The translations under genes and the position numbers were made by a program. A stretch of 64,000 bases of DNA, taken from positions 58,981,938 to 59,045,937 of the forward strand of contig CM076259.1 in assembly GCA_038380795.1 (NCBI GenBank). The letters are read 5' to 3'. Below, piece by piece: positions 1 to 12,764 of the stretch. Position 1 is the first letter of the stretch; each line of letters starts with the position of its first letter. The notes below the pieces were generated by a model. The model did not search any database. It was not told where the DNA came from and saw only the letters and a program-made list of their open reading frames with translations. Source of the stretch: Pyrocephalus nanus. Its lineage: Eukaryota; Chordata; Aves; Passeriformes; Tyrannidae.

Positions 1-3000
1 TTGCAGCCTAGACTTCATGTATTACTCTTTGGACCTTTGTTATGCTGTAGACAAAGCTGATTTTTCCTTGCTGCCTTATAAATCAGAAAGCTCAAGGTGA
101 GATCTAGAAGAAAAGCTACGTCTGGACATTTTAGATAATGTCTTCCCACCACCCCTTCTTTGCCTTCTGTTTTGAGGTTGGAAAATGGGAACTTTCCTTC
201 ACACAATTCCTGCCTGCTGTCAGCTATCTTTAAACTGACTCCTGCAGCTGTATTGCAATTCATGCTGGGTTGCAGGCTCATCGATACTATGCAAATTTAC
301 CCTGTAAGTAGATGACCCGTTACTGTGGGAACAGACTAACCTGCATCTGCCATGTTACTTTCACTTTTACTGGATAAGGTTAGTGATGAAAATAAGCTTA
401 ATCTTGTAAGAGGTTAGGCAGTTTATTACAGAACAGAAAACTGAGTTACAAAGAACTACAGCAATAAAACATGGTACTGCTGTCTTTTGTTCCTTGAGGG
501 TTTCTTTTCAGTAATATTTCCTCACACTGGCAGGTGGATGTTCTTCATATTGACAGATAGATACTATATGCTAGTAAAAACCAGATTTGGTTAATTTCTA
601 TGGCAAATACCACTAATTTAAAATGTATCAGAGAAAATGTTTTAGAGAAATCGTGTTAGTTTGGGGGTTTTGTTTGATTCTTTTTTTTTGTGTTGATTGT
701 ATCTTGCAGAACTACCTTCAGGTTAATTTTAAATTCAACCAATAGTGACTGCCATATAGACCATATGGTGCAAGCTCTAAAAACCATCCCTGAAACTTAA
801 ATTTTAACACAGTTTTGGAGTGAATAACACTTGACCTTCGGGAAACTCGTACCAGAATGGAGAGCTATGCTTGTTTTGTGATAACTAACTCCCCTGGTAT
901 TGAGGTCTAATACTGAAAATGGTGTATTGCAAGCAAGTGAAAAGAGCAAATGGAAACTGCACAAACCAATTTGCACTTTTCTCTTGTGCTTCAGAGCTCT
1001 GAATGTCATCTTGGGTGGAAAATGTCTTAGGAGTTTTCTCTAGCCATCTGAAACCATTCTAATATACTGAAAAATGGCAGTGACATTTCCCCAAGATATT
1101 TTTATGTGCAATACTTGGCCAGTCCTCAGTGAGAAGAGAAAAAAGGGCTCTGATTATAAACAACTGAAACAGTATCCTCAGTAGGACTTCTCTTTTTTCT
1201 CTCCACAATATATAGGTGGTCTTTTTTTAGAATCCTCATTTTCATAAAAGTACTGTATTTTTAATTTAGAAATATAACTGATGTAATGAATCCCTTCCTG
1301 TCCTCTATCCTCTCTCTTCTTCTTCTTTTTTTTCTTTACAACATGTAGACAAAACAGCAGCAGCTGCAATTATAATCCATTCACTTGCCATTCTCTAGTC
1401 AGGCTGAGCAGATCCTCTGAGTGCAAGCTCTTCCACATCAGGCATTTGGCAGATAAAGGGTCTAATGACCTTTAAATTGATATTTCCTCTCTCCCCCACA
1501 TGATGGTGACTGAGCTTCAAACAAGCTAGTGAACTTCAGGTGAATTATAAACTCTAGATGTATATAGAAACTGGGAAATAGGTCCAAACCACAGCCCTGG
1601 AGTAGCAGTTTACACATATGCCAGGTTTTATAGTATCTTAGGGGTGTTGCCTTGTGGGAAGTGTGGAAGAATTTTTACCCAGCAGCGGACTAAGAAAAGC
1701 TCCTTTTCAGGTTTTGCCTTCTCTTGGAGTAGCTGGAGCAATGCTGGGTATATCAAGACATGCTGCTCATGTTGTCATGGCTAAACAAGCAACAAGTAGC
1801 AACACAGGGTGCTATATATATTTTTTGCTGTAAAGATCCCCACACCTGCACTAGAATCAAGGTGGATTTAGAGTAAAACATGTCCTGGAGAAGCTCAAGT
1901 ACACATGCACTTCTGGTAGAGCAAGATGACTCCACGGTCCCATGAACATCAGATGTCAACTTCCCTTTTTCTGAAGACAGAAATTATTTAGGATGAGGCT
2001 GTGACCTGCTCTGTAAGAATTACTGTCACTACTTCTCAGGTGATGTAAGCTCACTTTTTGCTGAATTAAGCTACAACTGTTATGCCTTTTTTGTGCATAT
2101 ATTCCAAGACAATAAAGGAATAATTTCTACTGTCAAAAAGAGTCTTAAATTATTATCTTCCAAGTAATATTTTATTTTGGCCTGGGTTAGTTTTATTTGT
2201 GTATTTCTCACATAAAATCAGAGAGAAATTTGGACCTTTACTGAACAAGATGGAGGATTTATTAGATTGCCAGGAAAGCCTATAACCTAAAACCAGAGGT
2301 GTGGTTCATGGATGCACAATTTTTCATGTGTGTTTATGACCTTCACCCTGTAAAGGCCAGAAAAGCAGGTGTGAGAGTAGTGGGATGAGGACAAAGCTGC
2401 TGTGTTTCACTTCAGAGGGTGGTGCCTTGATTCTTTGTTAATATCTGTATACATATTCCTGATGCATTGTATTGAGGTAGCATTGGCCTGGTTCTCAAAC
2501 AATTACGTGATCTGAGAGAAGACAGCACTGCCAAATGGGATATCTATGGGATTTGGCAGTGGAAAACTCTTTTCATTTATTTCCCAGCAACCTGATGGAC
2601 TTGAAGTGGTCTTCTGACCACCCTCAAGTGACCATGCTTCAACTTCTCTGTCTGTTTGGTGAGTACAGTGATACTGATGTGGTTAGAAACATACTTGGCA
2701 ATTTATGGGAGAGACAGGAGCTCCAGCTGAGAAATGGGCACCAGCATCTTCAGTGTTGTTTTTACCTGTATCACCTTACATACACAATGTACTGGCATCT
2801 TCATGTCTGTAGTGTGAAGATGCCATGGATACAAAGTAAGGTCAGCAGGTGGGAGAAAGCACCCACACCTGTAAAAAAAAGTGTGCCTGAATATAAGTAG
2901 TGTGCAGCCTTCTCTGAAAGTAGCAGTGAGAGCTGGAAGGCCAAATAGCCCACTTAGACACTCCCAGATGAGAGGTTGTTCCTTATTTGTTTAGGTGTGG

Positions 3001-3027
3001 GGTTTGGGGTCTGAGTTTCTTTCTTTC

Positions 3028-3045
3028 TTTTTTTTTTTTTTTTTT
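3028..3045 (+). repeat. Poly(T) tract, 18 bp, after a TTTC run
   Basis: Uninterrupted T run that follows a short TTTC-rich stretch. It is a simple repeat with no associated element that I can identify. Confidence 0.9.
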
Positions 3046-3264
3046 CCTTCATGGATATACTTGAGGACTGGTGTTTATTCAGATAACCGACTTCACAAAA
3101 TCAGCTTCACAGACAAGACTGGGAATGTGTGCTGGATTTTATCTTGGCTAATGTGTTTTTGAGAGAATAACTAAAGTGATTGTAAGAAAGCACTGGAAAC
3201 ACGATTCCTGGAAATAATTCCCAGCTGTCGTGTTGAATTATAGAGAGACTTAGAGCTGCTAAGT

Positions 3265-3360
3265 TTTTTCTATGTCTCTGTTTAATCCTCTGTAAAGTAA
3301 GTAAAGTAAAACATATCTCAGAAGGATGTAGTAAGTTACCAAAATGATATTGTGCAAGAT
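3265..3360 (-). repeat. Possible MIR-like (CORE-SINE) remnant
   Basis: The stretch contains the order 'TTTAATCCTCTGTAAAGTAA ... CATATCTCAGAAGGATGTAG'. This loosely follows the reverse complement of the MIR core (CTGTAAAATGGG ... ACCTACCTCATAGGGTTGT). The match is short and highly diverged, so the call is tentative. Confidence 0.3.
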
Positions 3361-4582
3361 TTCCTGTCTCTTTCGAAGAGGTGAGCTGTCTAGAGCAAGG
3401 TATTAGTGTTCTGCTGTGATGAAGTAATTCTCTCTCCTAGAGAAAACACAGGAAAATCCTATAACTTGATGCTTTGTTACTGATGACTGACAGCTCACTT
3501 TCAATTCATAATTATAGTCAAAACCCACATCCATTTCTTCATAATAAGCATTTGGATTTGTGTAATTGTGATGTAAGAAGACAATGTTTAGACCACTTCT
3601 TTAATTTCTATAAAGAGTAATAAGGGAGTAGCATGAGATAATGCACCAGTTTCAAAGAAGAACCATCAAAAAATATTTGTATTTTGCTTTCCTGTATGTT
3701 ACATATTTTCCAGGTTATATTAGAAATACATATTCACTTTATATGTAACGTATCTGTTATTTTCTGGTTTTCTTCCAAGACATTTTGCCATTATTCTGCC
3801 AGGACTGTATGCTGTCTGACCACTTCCCCATTGCAATTAAGGATTGAAACCACTTGCTTACGCACAATGGAGACCATCATACCTAACCCCAAAGGAGGCC
3901 AGAAACTCCTAGCACACTGCATTTCCCAGACCAACCAGGGGGCCCAGGGCACAGAAGGACAGCATACTATTTGAAACAAGGGCTGGCATACTGACAATCC
4001 ACATCAGTGGAACTATTCATAATAAATTTAAAAAAACCCCAAAACGGTGGCGGTGGGGGAGGGGGAATTTAACACGTCTCATGAAGAGGTGCTGCCTGAA
4101 TTTTAATAATAAAATAAGATAAACTGCTTCAAAATAAGTTGTTAAGAAGACACTAACCAAGACCCAGCCACAAGGAATGATGTTTAACCAGAAGCTTTTT
4201 TTTCAAATCACACAGTGTATGTTTGGCAGTTAGTGTGCAGGACTACAGGCTTGATCTGAACAGGCATCAGAACATGAAGCTTGCACAAACAACATGGCCT
4301 TTCCTGGGAATTTCACTTTGTCCCTCCTCCCCCTTTCCTGCTTTTCCTCCTTTCTTTCTCCAGTGCCAAAGCCAAAGAGGAGGAGAGATGATGCCTTGGG
4401 ATGCCGGAGGTGGGGTATAAAAGAGAAGGAGGCAGTCTCTGACTCTAAATTGAAATATTTCATTGAATTCAGTGTATTTTGTACTCAAAAAACTTAAATG
4501 TGACCAGCATGCAATAAAGTAAGATTAAGAATCTTACTATCAGGAAGATAAAAAGTGACTGCTCAGTCTGGACTACAGTTTC

Positions 4583-4615
4583 ATGTGTGTGTGTTATGTG
4601 TGTGCGTGCACACGT
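4583..4615. repeat. GT-rich low-complexity stretch
   Basis: Alternating purine-pyrimidine run of TGTG units, broken by TATG and then GTGCACAC. It is a degenerate dinucleotide microsatellite. Confidence 0.7.
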
Positions 4616-5813
4616 GTTTGGGGCCAGGGATAATACTAATAAATTATGTTTATCAACTCATAGGCTTAATCTTTAGTTTTCATAAGGCAAAGCTTGTTGT
4701 GCCATAGAGCAATGGTGAAGTGTGTGTGAATCTGCTAATCTGTGCTGAAAATAATCTTTGCAGCCATCTCTGCCTTAAGGCTAATATTTAAGGATTTTAA
4801 AATTAAAATGAGCTAGTATCACCAGAGAATCCATAAAAAACTGAGCAGGAACAGATTGTATTTGGTATCTTAGTCCACGTGGCAACATTTTTGAAAAGCT
4901 CTTACACAGTTATAACGTGAGAACACGGTGTTTTCTTAGAATGAGGAAACGTTGGGAGAGGAAGAACCCTCTCAAATGACATACTGGCACAGACATTCAT
5001 ACATACAAAATGAGATCTTATGTGTGGGGAGTGCTCTGTCTACATGCATATTTAGTTTGAAAGTGATTCTGTCAGAAAGTTCCAATTCAATAGTTAAGAG
5101 GGAAGATCCTGTTTTCCCTCTAAACTTTCATACTAGTCTGAAGTGAGCCATGGATAGAAAATAAGAAGCTGTTTGGATTTATTATGTTCTGGAGCCATTA
5201 ATTACAGTGTGTCCCATTTCTGTTTATTTGTCTTAGTTCTTCTTGGTGTTGAAAGACTGACCCTGACCCTTTTTTATGGACATAAAAAAGATTATCTAGC
5301 TTCATCTGTCTCACCATCCTCTGCGGCTCAAGTCTTTGTGGTAGGGCACTTCCCCAGACTACATGACACAGCCAGATGTAGCAACCAGATACCAGGCTTT
5401 GAAATAGCACTAATTTCAAATGTCAGCCTTCACACTCCATAAAACAGGGAGCATATTACAGTGTACATTAAGTTCCAGAGCAAATAATACTTAATATCTA
5501 TGTGCATGTATTGTAGATTTGGATAATCTGGCAGACTGTATTTGGAAATATTCCCTACATTTCCTCTGTCCCTGCCCTGAGACTGTGGTAAGTAACACAG
5601 AGACCAGCTGTCCAGCCTTGTTTTTCTAAGCCATTGACTAAACAGTGAGTTCATGTTCAAGATAACTGTGGGGAACCAGTTCATGAACTTCTTGAACTCT
5701 GCTGTCCATAAGTGTGGTGATGGGATTGAAAAGCTGCCATTTAATTAATGGTGAGTCTTGTAACTAGAAATGAACCTTAGGCCAAGTGTTGTTTATTGCT
5801 TTACTTGGTTTGC

Positions 5814-5836
5814 TTTTTTTTTTTTTTTTTTTTTTT
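5814..5836 (+). repeat. Poly(T) tract, 23 bp
   Basis: Uninterrupted T run followed by AAATTAAAAG. No flanking retroposon body is recognisable. Confidence 0.9.
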
Positions 5837-6671
5837 AAATTAAAAGATGTCTGGAGACCAAAAATAAGCAAAAAGCACCAAGCTGTCTAAGCTGTTGACT
5901 TTTTGCCAGGGAAAGATGTTGTTCTGTAAAAGAGGGAGACAATACTATCACCTGCACATACAGTCCAAGGACTTGCAGTGAATGCTGGCTGTAATGCCAG
6001 AGCATTTGTATGGAACAGAATTCTCCCTCTGCTCTTTCCAGATTAATTTCTCAATTAAAAAAATTATTAGTCTGGAAGTCTTTCTAACAGTGGTGTCTAT
6101 TTTATTACAAGAGTTTGAAACTTCTGCTTTTCTTTGTGAGATTCAGTTTTGTGCTGGCAGGCAGAATAGGTATTGGTCTCCAAGAGAAGAAAGCCGCATA
6201 GAACTTAGAATTGCAATCTTGTATTGCAATTTTCATTCTCTAAACTTCTCTATTCATGTTGATAAAAATGCCTAAATGATGAGCCTTTGTCCAAAAACTC
6301 TTTCATATTATAATTTTAAAACTGCAGGAGGAACACCCTTATTTTATAGATCCACATATTCTGTTCCTCTAAACTAGAAACCACGTAATTGCCCTGTTCT
6401 TCAAGGTACATGCACCCTGTGCAAGCAAAGAAATATCTTTCCCTTAGTATTCAAAAGTTCTTCATATCCAAAAGCAGAAGAAGGATTGGAGAGGGCCTTT
6501 TGAGATATATTCCTGCTATTGCAAGACTTATAAAACACTTAAACGATCCCTTTCACAGATAAAATCTGTCTAGTGTGGTTTCTAGAGAAGTTCAGAGCTC
6601 CATCTACTCTAACTAATCGGTTATTCCAGAACATGACTCCTTAAATACGTATAAAAAGAGCTATGAAGCTG

Positions 6672-7010
6672 GCGAAGAGTCTGAAGCATAAGCCTTAAGA
6701 GGAAGGGTTGAGGGAGCTTTAGGTGTTTAGCCTGGAGAAAAGAAGGCTCTGGGTGACCTTATCACTCTCTACAACCACCTGAAAGGAGGCTATAGAGAAG
6801 TGGGTGTTGGCCGCTTCTCTGATGCAACTAACGATTGGAACAGGCTGCCCAGGGAATGTTTGAGTCATCATTCCTGAAGGTATTGAAAAGACACATTCTC
6901 ATGGTGCTTAGGGACCTGGCTTAATGGAGGATTTGGCAGTGTCAGGTTAATGCTTGAACTCGATGATATTAATGGTCTTTTTGAACCTAAAATACTCTAT
7001 GATTCTATGA
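6672..7010 (+). mobile_element. CR1 LINE, 3' portion with internal deletion
   Basis: The copy shows the landmarks of the CR1 3' region in order: 'GCCTGGAGAAAAGAAGGCTC', then 'GGAACAGGCTGCCCAGGGAA', then 'CTCGATGATATTAATGGTC', ending in the tandem ATTCTATGA tail at about 6995-7010. The stretch that normally separates the first two blocks is much shortened, so this is a 5'-truncated and internally deleted copy. It lies in sense orientation to TNFSF11. Substitutions relative to familiar CR1 tails suggest moderate age. Confidence 0.9.
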
Positions 7011-9164
7011 AAACCTTCTTCTGATTTCCTGTTTAAATAATCCTTGACAATTTATATTCATTTGTCTGTAGACCTCTACTTAAAATAAGATCCCTTTCCA
7101 CCCTCATATCCCTAATGTATTTGTGGCTAGTAATTATACCGCTTTAGCCTTGACTTTGAAATCTTTTCACTCCTCTGATATTCTGGTAGCAGTTCTTTGT
7201 TCTTCCTGCTTCCAGTTAGAAGTCTTTCTTCAGTGTGGGTACAGACTGGGACAGATTGCAAGCTCTCACTGGGGCTTTAACCCCATCCCCCTGTCAAAAT
7301 AGATCTGGAACAAGAGCACTGTGTTTAGAGTCTCACCCAATTTCACCAGCTTGCTGCTAATTGCCTTTGAGAAAATTAAGCAAATACAAACATTTCAAAC
7401 TATAATTAGAAGGAAGTTCTCAACTAGCAAAGTATTATTTTCACACTTTGCCTTTATATGAGGCATCAGAGTATTTTATGATATGTAATTAGAACTGAAA
7501 TCTTCAAAAGTGTGGCAGAATAAACAACAGAGTTCCCTGTTTCAGTTTGTTCTTTTATTGTGCTTTTGTATGATGAAGCAGAATAGAGTGTAATCATCTG
7601 CAAGTATTTATTTATGAAGAAAGGATCCTATTTCTTCAGGCTCCAAGCTAAATGATGCTGAGGGAGTTGCTTTCCACTTGAATATTTCCTGAAACCATTG
7701 CTGATTCTGTGCAGTCATGGTGCACTTGTTGAAGGAGATACACAAATTTTAGCACTACAGAACTACTGATAATTGATAACACATAAAAAGGTAACAAGTA
7801 TAAGTGCATTTCTTTGCTATTGACTGTGCTACAGTGACTATGCGGTGTTAGGTGGCCTCATACTGTAAAATCTACCTCTGCTTTATAATGCTTCTGCGCA
7901 GCTTTTACCACAGTCTTTATTTGAACTGTTAAGTGGCACTGCCTGTTGGATCAAATGAGGTGATAAAGGAGGAAAAAATTAGTGAATGTGTGTTTTGGCA
8001 GGTTACTTCAGCTACTAAGCGGGCTTTGATCACTTGCATTGCATTGGGGCTGCCATGTTGAGCACTGTGACTCCAAACTTCATGCTATCCTTACCAAAGC
8101 ATTGGAAGACTGTCCTGAGCTGGGTCTGTAGCCTGTTCTCCACAGCAGGTACTTGGAATGAAACCCCCAAGGACTGGTGCTGAGCAGGAAACACCTCAGC
8201 CTTGCATTGCTGCTTTCAGGATATACATTCAACATCACATCATAATTTATCTGAAACCTTTCTCTAATTCATGCTGTCTTTTTTCTGCACTGAGCATCCT
8301 TTCTGCATCCTACTAAGGCAGAAAATCCCAAATTGTTTTCCTTCTAATTATTCCGAGCAATGTGGAACAGCTCTGACAGGTGGGCTTACGCAAATGCGTT
8401 TGCTCTCACGTCAGAAGAGCAGATGATCATACTACTTTCCAGGGACGTGGGACATGCTTCTATGCCTTCCTTCATGGAGGCAGAATTGAATCCAGATGCT
8501 CTTGCCCCACGCTTTAACCACCAAAATATGTGGAGAAAAGAGGAAGTGAGAGATGAAGACAGATGTTCCAGATAGACAGATATTATCTCTAAGGCAGATT
8601 TTGCTTTTTATGGGAACACATCCATACACCACTCGTCTCCCCTATATTCTTATTTTTCCCATTTCCTTCCTCTTCCAAATCCCTAAAACTTTTGTGCGAA
8701 CTGGGAGAGCCCATCATTCAGCCAGTACACAGATATGTGGTTAGGATTTCTTCTTAGGGATCCTGGAATATTTGTGGGCTTGAAACCCACTAGCAAAAAG
8801 AGGAATGTGAAGGCAAGTCTCCCACATCCTGTGGAGTGACTGTGGGAGAGCCCAGCATCTCTTCCTCAATGACTGTTCTGTGCCAAGCTCCATGGAGCAC
8901 TCAGAGAGCACCAACTGACATGTCCAGTGCTAGAGAGATGAGTGGGAATAAAGTAGTTTGTGACATTTGATGGGATTTGATTAGAGCATTGTCAAAACTT
9001 TAATGGGAAGAGTAGAGGCATTGCCTTTTCTCTTCCAAAAGGACATCCTCCTTCCTCCTCCCATATGCCCTGGAATGCCCTGTCCACTTTGTAAGATGAA
9101 GATTTGTCTACATAAACTGGACAGTTAATTTATCTTAATCAGCTTTCTTTTTGATATCCCTTTG
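7011..9164. other. Non-coding DNA, no gene recognised
   Basis: No coding exon, RNA gene or repeat body was recognised. The longest open frames are about 60-70 codons, overlap on both strands near 8.4-8.7 kb, and look like chance. Confidence 0.6.
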
Positions 9165-9222
9165 TACTTAGTACTAGATGATCTTTAAGGTTCCTTCCAA
9201 CCCAAGCCTTCCTATGATTTAG
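9165..9222 (+). mobile_element. CR1 LINE, 3' tail fragment
   Basis: A short fragment carries the diagnostic CR1 end: 'TAGATGATCTTTAAGG', then 'TTCCTTCCAACCCAAG', then 'CCTATGATTT'. Only the terminal 55-60 bp is present, as is typical of severely 5'-truncated CR1 insertions. Confidence 0.85.
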
Positions 9223-9876
9223 GGACGTTACTATAAGAAGGAGTTTCTCTACTGTGTTGACCTCGAAGTGTTTCAGTCTTTCTCTGTTCCCATGGGTCCT
9301 CATCAGTACTTCATATTTCCAAGTCTTCTCTGTTCAATATCCTCTCTAAGCGATCTTTGCTACATCATCTGGTACTCTGTGAGCCACAAGCACTGCTCGG
9401 CATGTCTGACAACTTCTGACTCATGTTCTTTGCTGTAATCGCTGCTGTGTTGTGTCTTTTCTTTTTGTGTCACATCTTTTTGTTCCTTCCCCATTCAAGA
9501 CTCAGCTCCCACCAAGCCTCCATCACATGTACACACACCATCAGAATCCTCAGACAGCTTCAGGCTCAGACTTAAACACAAAAAATACCACCACAGGGCA
9601 GCTCTGAGCCACAAGCTGCTGGAGTGTATTGGGAAGTCTAATTACATGCTTGCCCTTTCTATTATTTTTTTCCCTGTGCATGGACTGTTGGCCTCTCCTA
9701 CTTCTGAAATCAGAACGTTATTCTTTTGTCTTAGCTGGGTTTATTCACTATTGCTTTGCGGCTGTTGGTTTCTTGGGCAGCATGAGAGCCTGGATATTGA
9801 ATGAGCATGCAATTGTTCTACTCCCTGTCACTGTGGATGGTGAACTGCAGGTGCTAGGGCATAATCCTGAGGGTGT

Positions 9877-9917
9877 TTTTTTTGTTTGTTTGTTTTGTTT
9901 GTTTGTTTTTTTTTTAA
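9877..9917 (+). repeat. (TGTT)n / T-rich microsatellite
   Basis: Repeated GTTT units flanked by T runs. It is a simple tetranucleotide repeat with no further feature. Confidence 0.9.
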
Positions 9918-12248
9918 ATTTCCTGAACCACTTTTCCAGACAGTTCAAGGGTCTAAGACCCAGAAATTCCAGCATGGTGGCCAGAGCTCCAGACCCAACT
10001 TGATTAACTAAACTGTCTCTGTGAAGGACAGACTCCAGGCAACTGCAGTCTGGTTTCCAAAGAGCAGGGCTTGGGCTAGCCACACTGCTTTCCACAGCTG
10101 GATATGGCTACTCCTATTCTGCAGCAGCTGCCACCCACACAGGCAAATGCGAGCTAGATGGATCTCCCTCTGACTCAGTACTACTCTTACCCTCCTATGT
10201 GAGAAAACTGTTCTGCAGCACAGATGCTATCAACAAATGGCTTGCTTTCAATTACATATGCCATAACCAAATCTGATCAGTAATAGCAGCAACAGGTTCC
10301 TCCTTGCCATCAGAGCAATTCCACCATTTCTAGGTAGTGCTGAAAGCAGTAGATGTGTAGTAACAGCTTGGAAGATGGCCACAAGAAGGTAAAGTTAAAC
10401 GGTTCCTAGTTGCATTTTAAATTGAAATATTTAAATTTAGAGAGATGGCTTCAACAAAAACTTAGGGATACATGTATTTTAACATAAATTCATGGAGAAG
10501 GAAAGGCCATTCAGTGAAATTAGATAGAAAGTGTTTAACTAATTCTGACAATATCATTCAATAAAAAATACTATTTCTGCAATACTTTAATCAGTTTATT
10601 GCACCGTATGTTCTTTTGCTCTGTTTTATTCGGAAAAATAAAATTGAAACACTTTCAATGTACAGTTTGACCAGAGTGACTTTATCCAATATCAAACCCC
10701 TGTGACCAAAGTGCTTTACTGACTGTGATCCTGGGATGGATTATAATCACTAGGATGGATTCCCACCTGCCTTTTGACTCCATCTCAGGAGTCTCATAGC
10801 CTTTGCATGCCACCTACAACTTGGTCATGGACTTTGCCTGGCTGAGGACTCTTGAAACTCAGGCACTACAAAGAAATGTGCTATGACAGTCAAGTGACGC
10901 TAAAGAAATAGTTTATATACAGAAATGTTTCAGCATATCTGTTTTAAAGAAATATCCAGAAAGTACCTGTCTTGCGAAAGAGGCCTCGAGGTGATATAAT
11001 ACTTTTGTGTGAAAGCTGCACAATATAGAAATAAATTGTGCAAATCCATATAAGGTGAATCCAAGTCTTCTTACAGGAGAAACCTGATCCAACACTTATC
11101 AAAGTCCTGAAAAATGTATTCACCGATTTATTTGAGCTTTGTAAGAGGCTCTGAGGACTTTAACTACTGACAAGCAATGTAGGGCTTTTTTTCCAGTTTT
11201 ACCAAATCTAGAGAGACGCGAACTGTTCTCTTACTTAAGGCCCAGTATTTCTCCCAACATTCTGTTGCTGTCTTAATTTCTAAAACAATGTAAGAATACC
11301 CCTATAATTTCATTTCAAGTAATTTTTTCCTGAACAGGGGAAAAAAGCTAGTTCTATTACCTTAATTTAGGAGTTTATACATAAACATAAAAGACTTTAA
11401 TTTATGCTATTTATTTCTGTTGAGATTTCAGAATCAGTGTCATTGTTTTGACCTTTGTCATACTCACTTGACTAGAAAGAAGCAGAATGGTAATTTGCTG
11501 GAAAACTTAAATGATGTTTTAATGCATTTTCCACTGTTTTAAAATATAGTAATTATTTCCTGGTACATCAGTTGCTGTTTCCCATCCTTTTCTAGAATAT
11601 TATTTTAAATAAAAGCCTAAATTTTCAGTGAGGCGTTCTGTGTTACTGGTCATACTTTGTCATCCCTCTCATTACAGTTACTTATTTACTTATAATAATC
11701 ACTATATAGCATCTGAAAGTGAAAAAGTCCAACTCATGACAATTTTGAAGGTTGCAGAATTTCATTTCCTCCTAACATGCATGGAAAACATCTCTGCCTA
11801 CTTTCACTGCTTGCATCAAAACATCCCTATTCACACTCAGTAGATCAGAATTTCAGTACAGGATTCTCTTTCTATCACCTAAAGAGTCTGTGCTGTTCTT
11901 TGGAAACCCTGCTGTCCAAAACATGCTCAAAATTAATCCATCGGAATTAAACATTAGTGTCAGGTCCAAACCAACTTTTTGCTGATGAAGTAATTTTGCT
12001 GACAATATTCCAACCAATAGTAACACCAGGCAGTATTAGTTACAAACATTTGTCCATAGGAATAAAATCTCACTGGTGTAAAAATATAAATGTGTTTAAC
12101 TGCTTTACCAATACGGAATATTTCAGCTGCATAATCTGTCTCAAGGTAAAAAACACTGTCTTATTTGAAGTGAAGATCAGGAGAAGAACTCCTTGTGATT
12201 CTCCCTATTTTGAAAGAGAAAATACTAAAACTAAACACCCTTCCCCCT

Positions 12249-12282
12249 CCCCCCCCCCCCAAAAAAAAAAAAAAAAAAAAAA
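12249..12282 (+). repeat. C12 run joined directly to A22 run
   Basis: Twelve consecutive C residues at 12249-12260 are followed at once by 22 A residues at 12261-12282. This is the only long A tract on the + strand in the window. It is prone to slippage and sequencing error, so the exact lengths are uncertain. Confidence 0.9.
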
Positions 12283-12764
12283 GCTCCCAAACAAACAAAA
12301 AGGATTTTTTTTTCCTGATTTTTTACTTTGACCTGCAGGCTTGTTGAAATTTTCAGATTTTTCAAGACTTTCAACTCTGCAGTGAGAATCAATGTTGCAA
12401 CAAGAACTACTTTCAACACAGCCTTTTTATGTAAACACAGTTTCCTGTTTTGCTTCAAAGCAAAATGATGAAAAAAATCCTAGCAGCTATGCACTCTTAT
12501 CACAACAAGTAGGATATTTGTGATCATCTCCTGCAATACAAGTATTTTGTAGACAATAGCAAAGAGCTGTGTTCTGCTCAGGGGCCAAGAGTTCACCTTA
12601 TATAGTGGTTACTTGTATCTACAGTGAGATTATCTGCAAGCACAGAATCACAACGAGGTTCTCATGCAAGTTCATCCTCTACCATTTATAGAGCCAGGAC
12701 TTAGTTCATGGGAAATTTTTGGTATATTATTAGCCCTCACAGAATCCAAAGAATGCCACCTTTT

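Larger units (their letters stand above)
1..6671. other. Upstream non-coding DNA, no gene recognised
   Basis: AT-rich sequence with only short chance reading frames. None shows a recognisable domain, a convincing exon with paired splice sites, or codon bias. It contains T tracts at 3028-3045 and 5814-5836, a GT-rich stretch near 4583-4615 and a possible old MIR-like piece near 3265-3360. AKAP11 lies upstream of TNFSF11 in mammals, but no AKAP11 coding sequence was seen here. Its 3' UTR cannot be excluded. Confidence 0.6.
9223..12764. other. Non-coding DNA with simple repeats
   Basis: No gene was recognised. It contains a TGTT-rich microsatellite at about 9877-9917 and a C-run/A-run junction at 12249-12282. 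Open frames of about 115-124 codons near 9.6-10.1 kb and 12.0-12.3 kb run straight through these simple repeats and have no family resemblance. Confidence 0.6.

Noticed and set aside
2535..2900. Plus-strand frame of 121 codons, considered as a possible AKAP11 end exon
   Set aside because: The translation does not resemble AKAP11 or any family I know, and no splice acceptor supports it.
4046..4066. G-rich stretch considered as a quadruplex
   Set aside because: It has only two runs of three or more G. The rest are GG pairs, so it does not meet the usual pattern.
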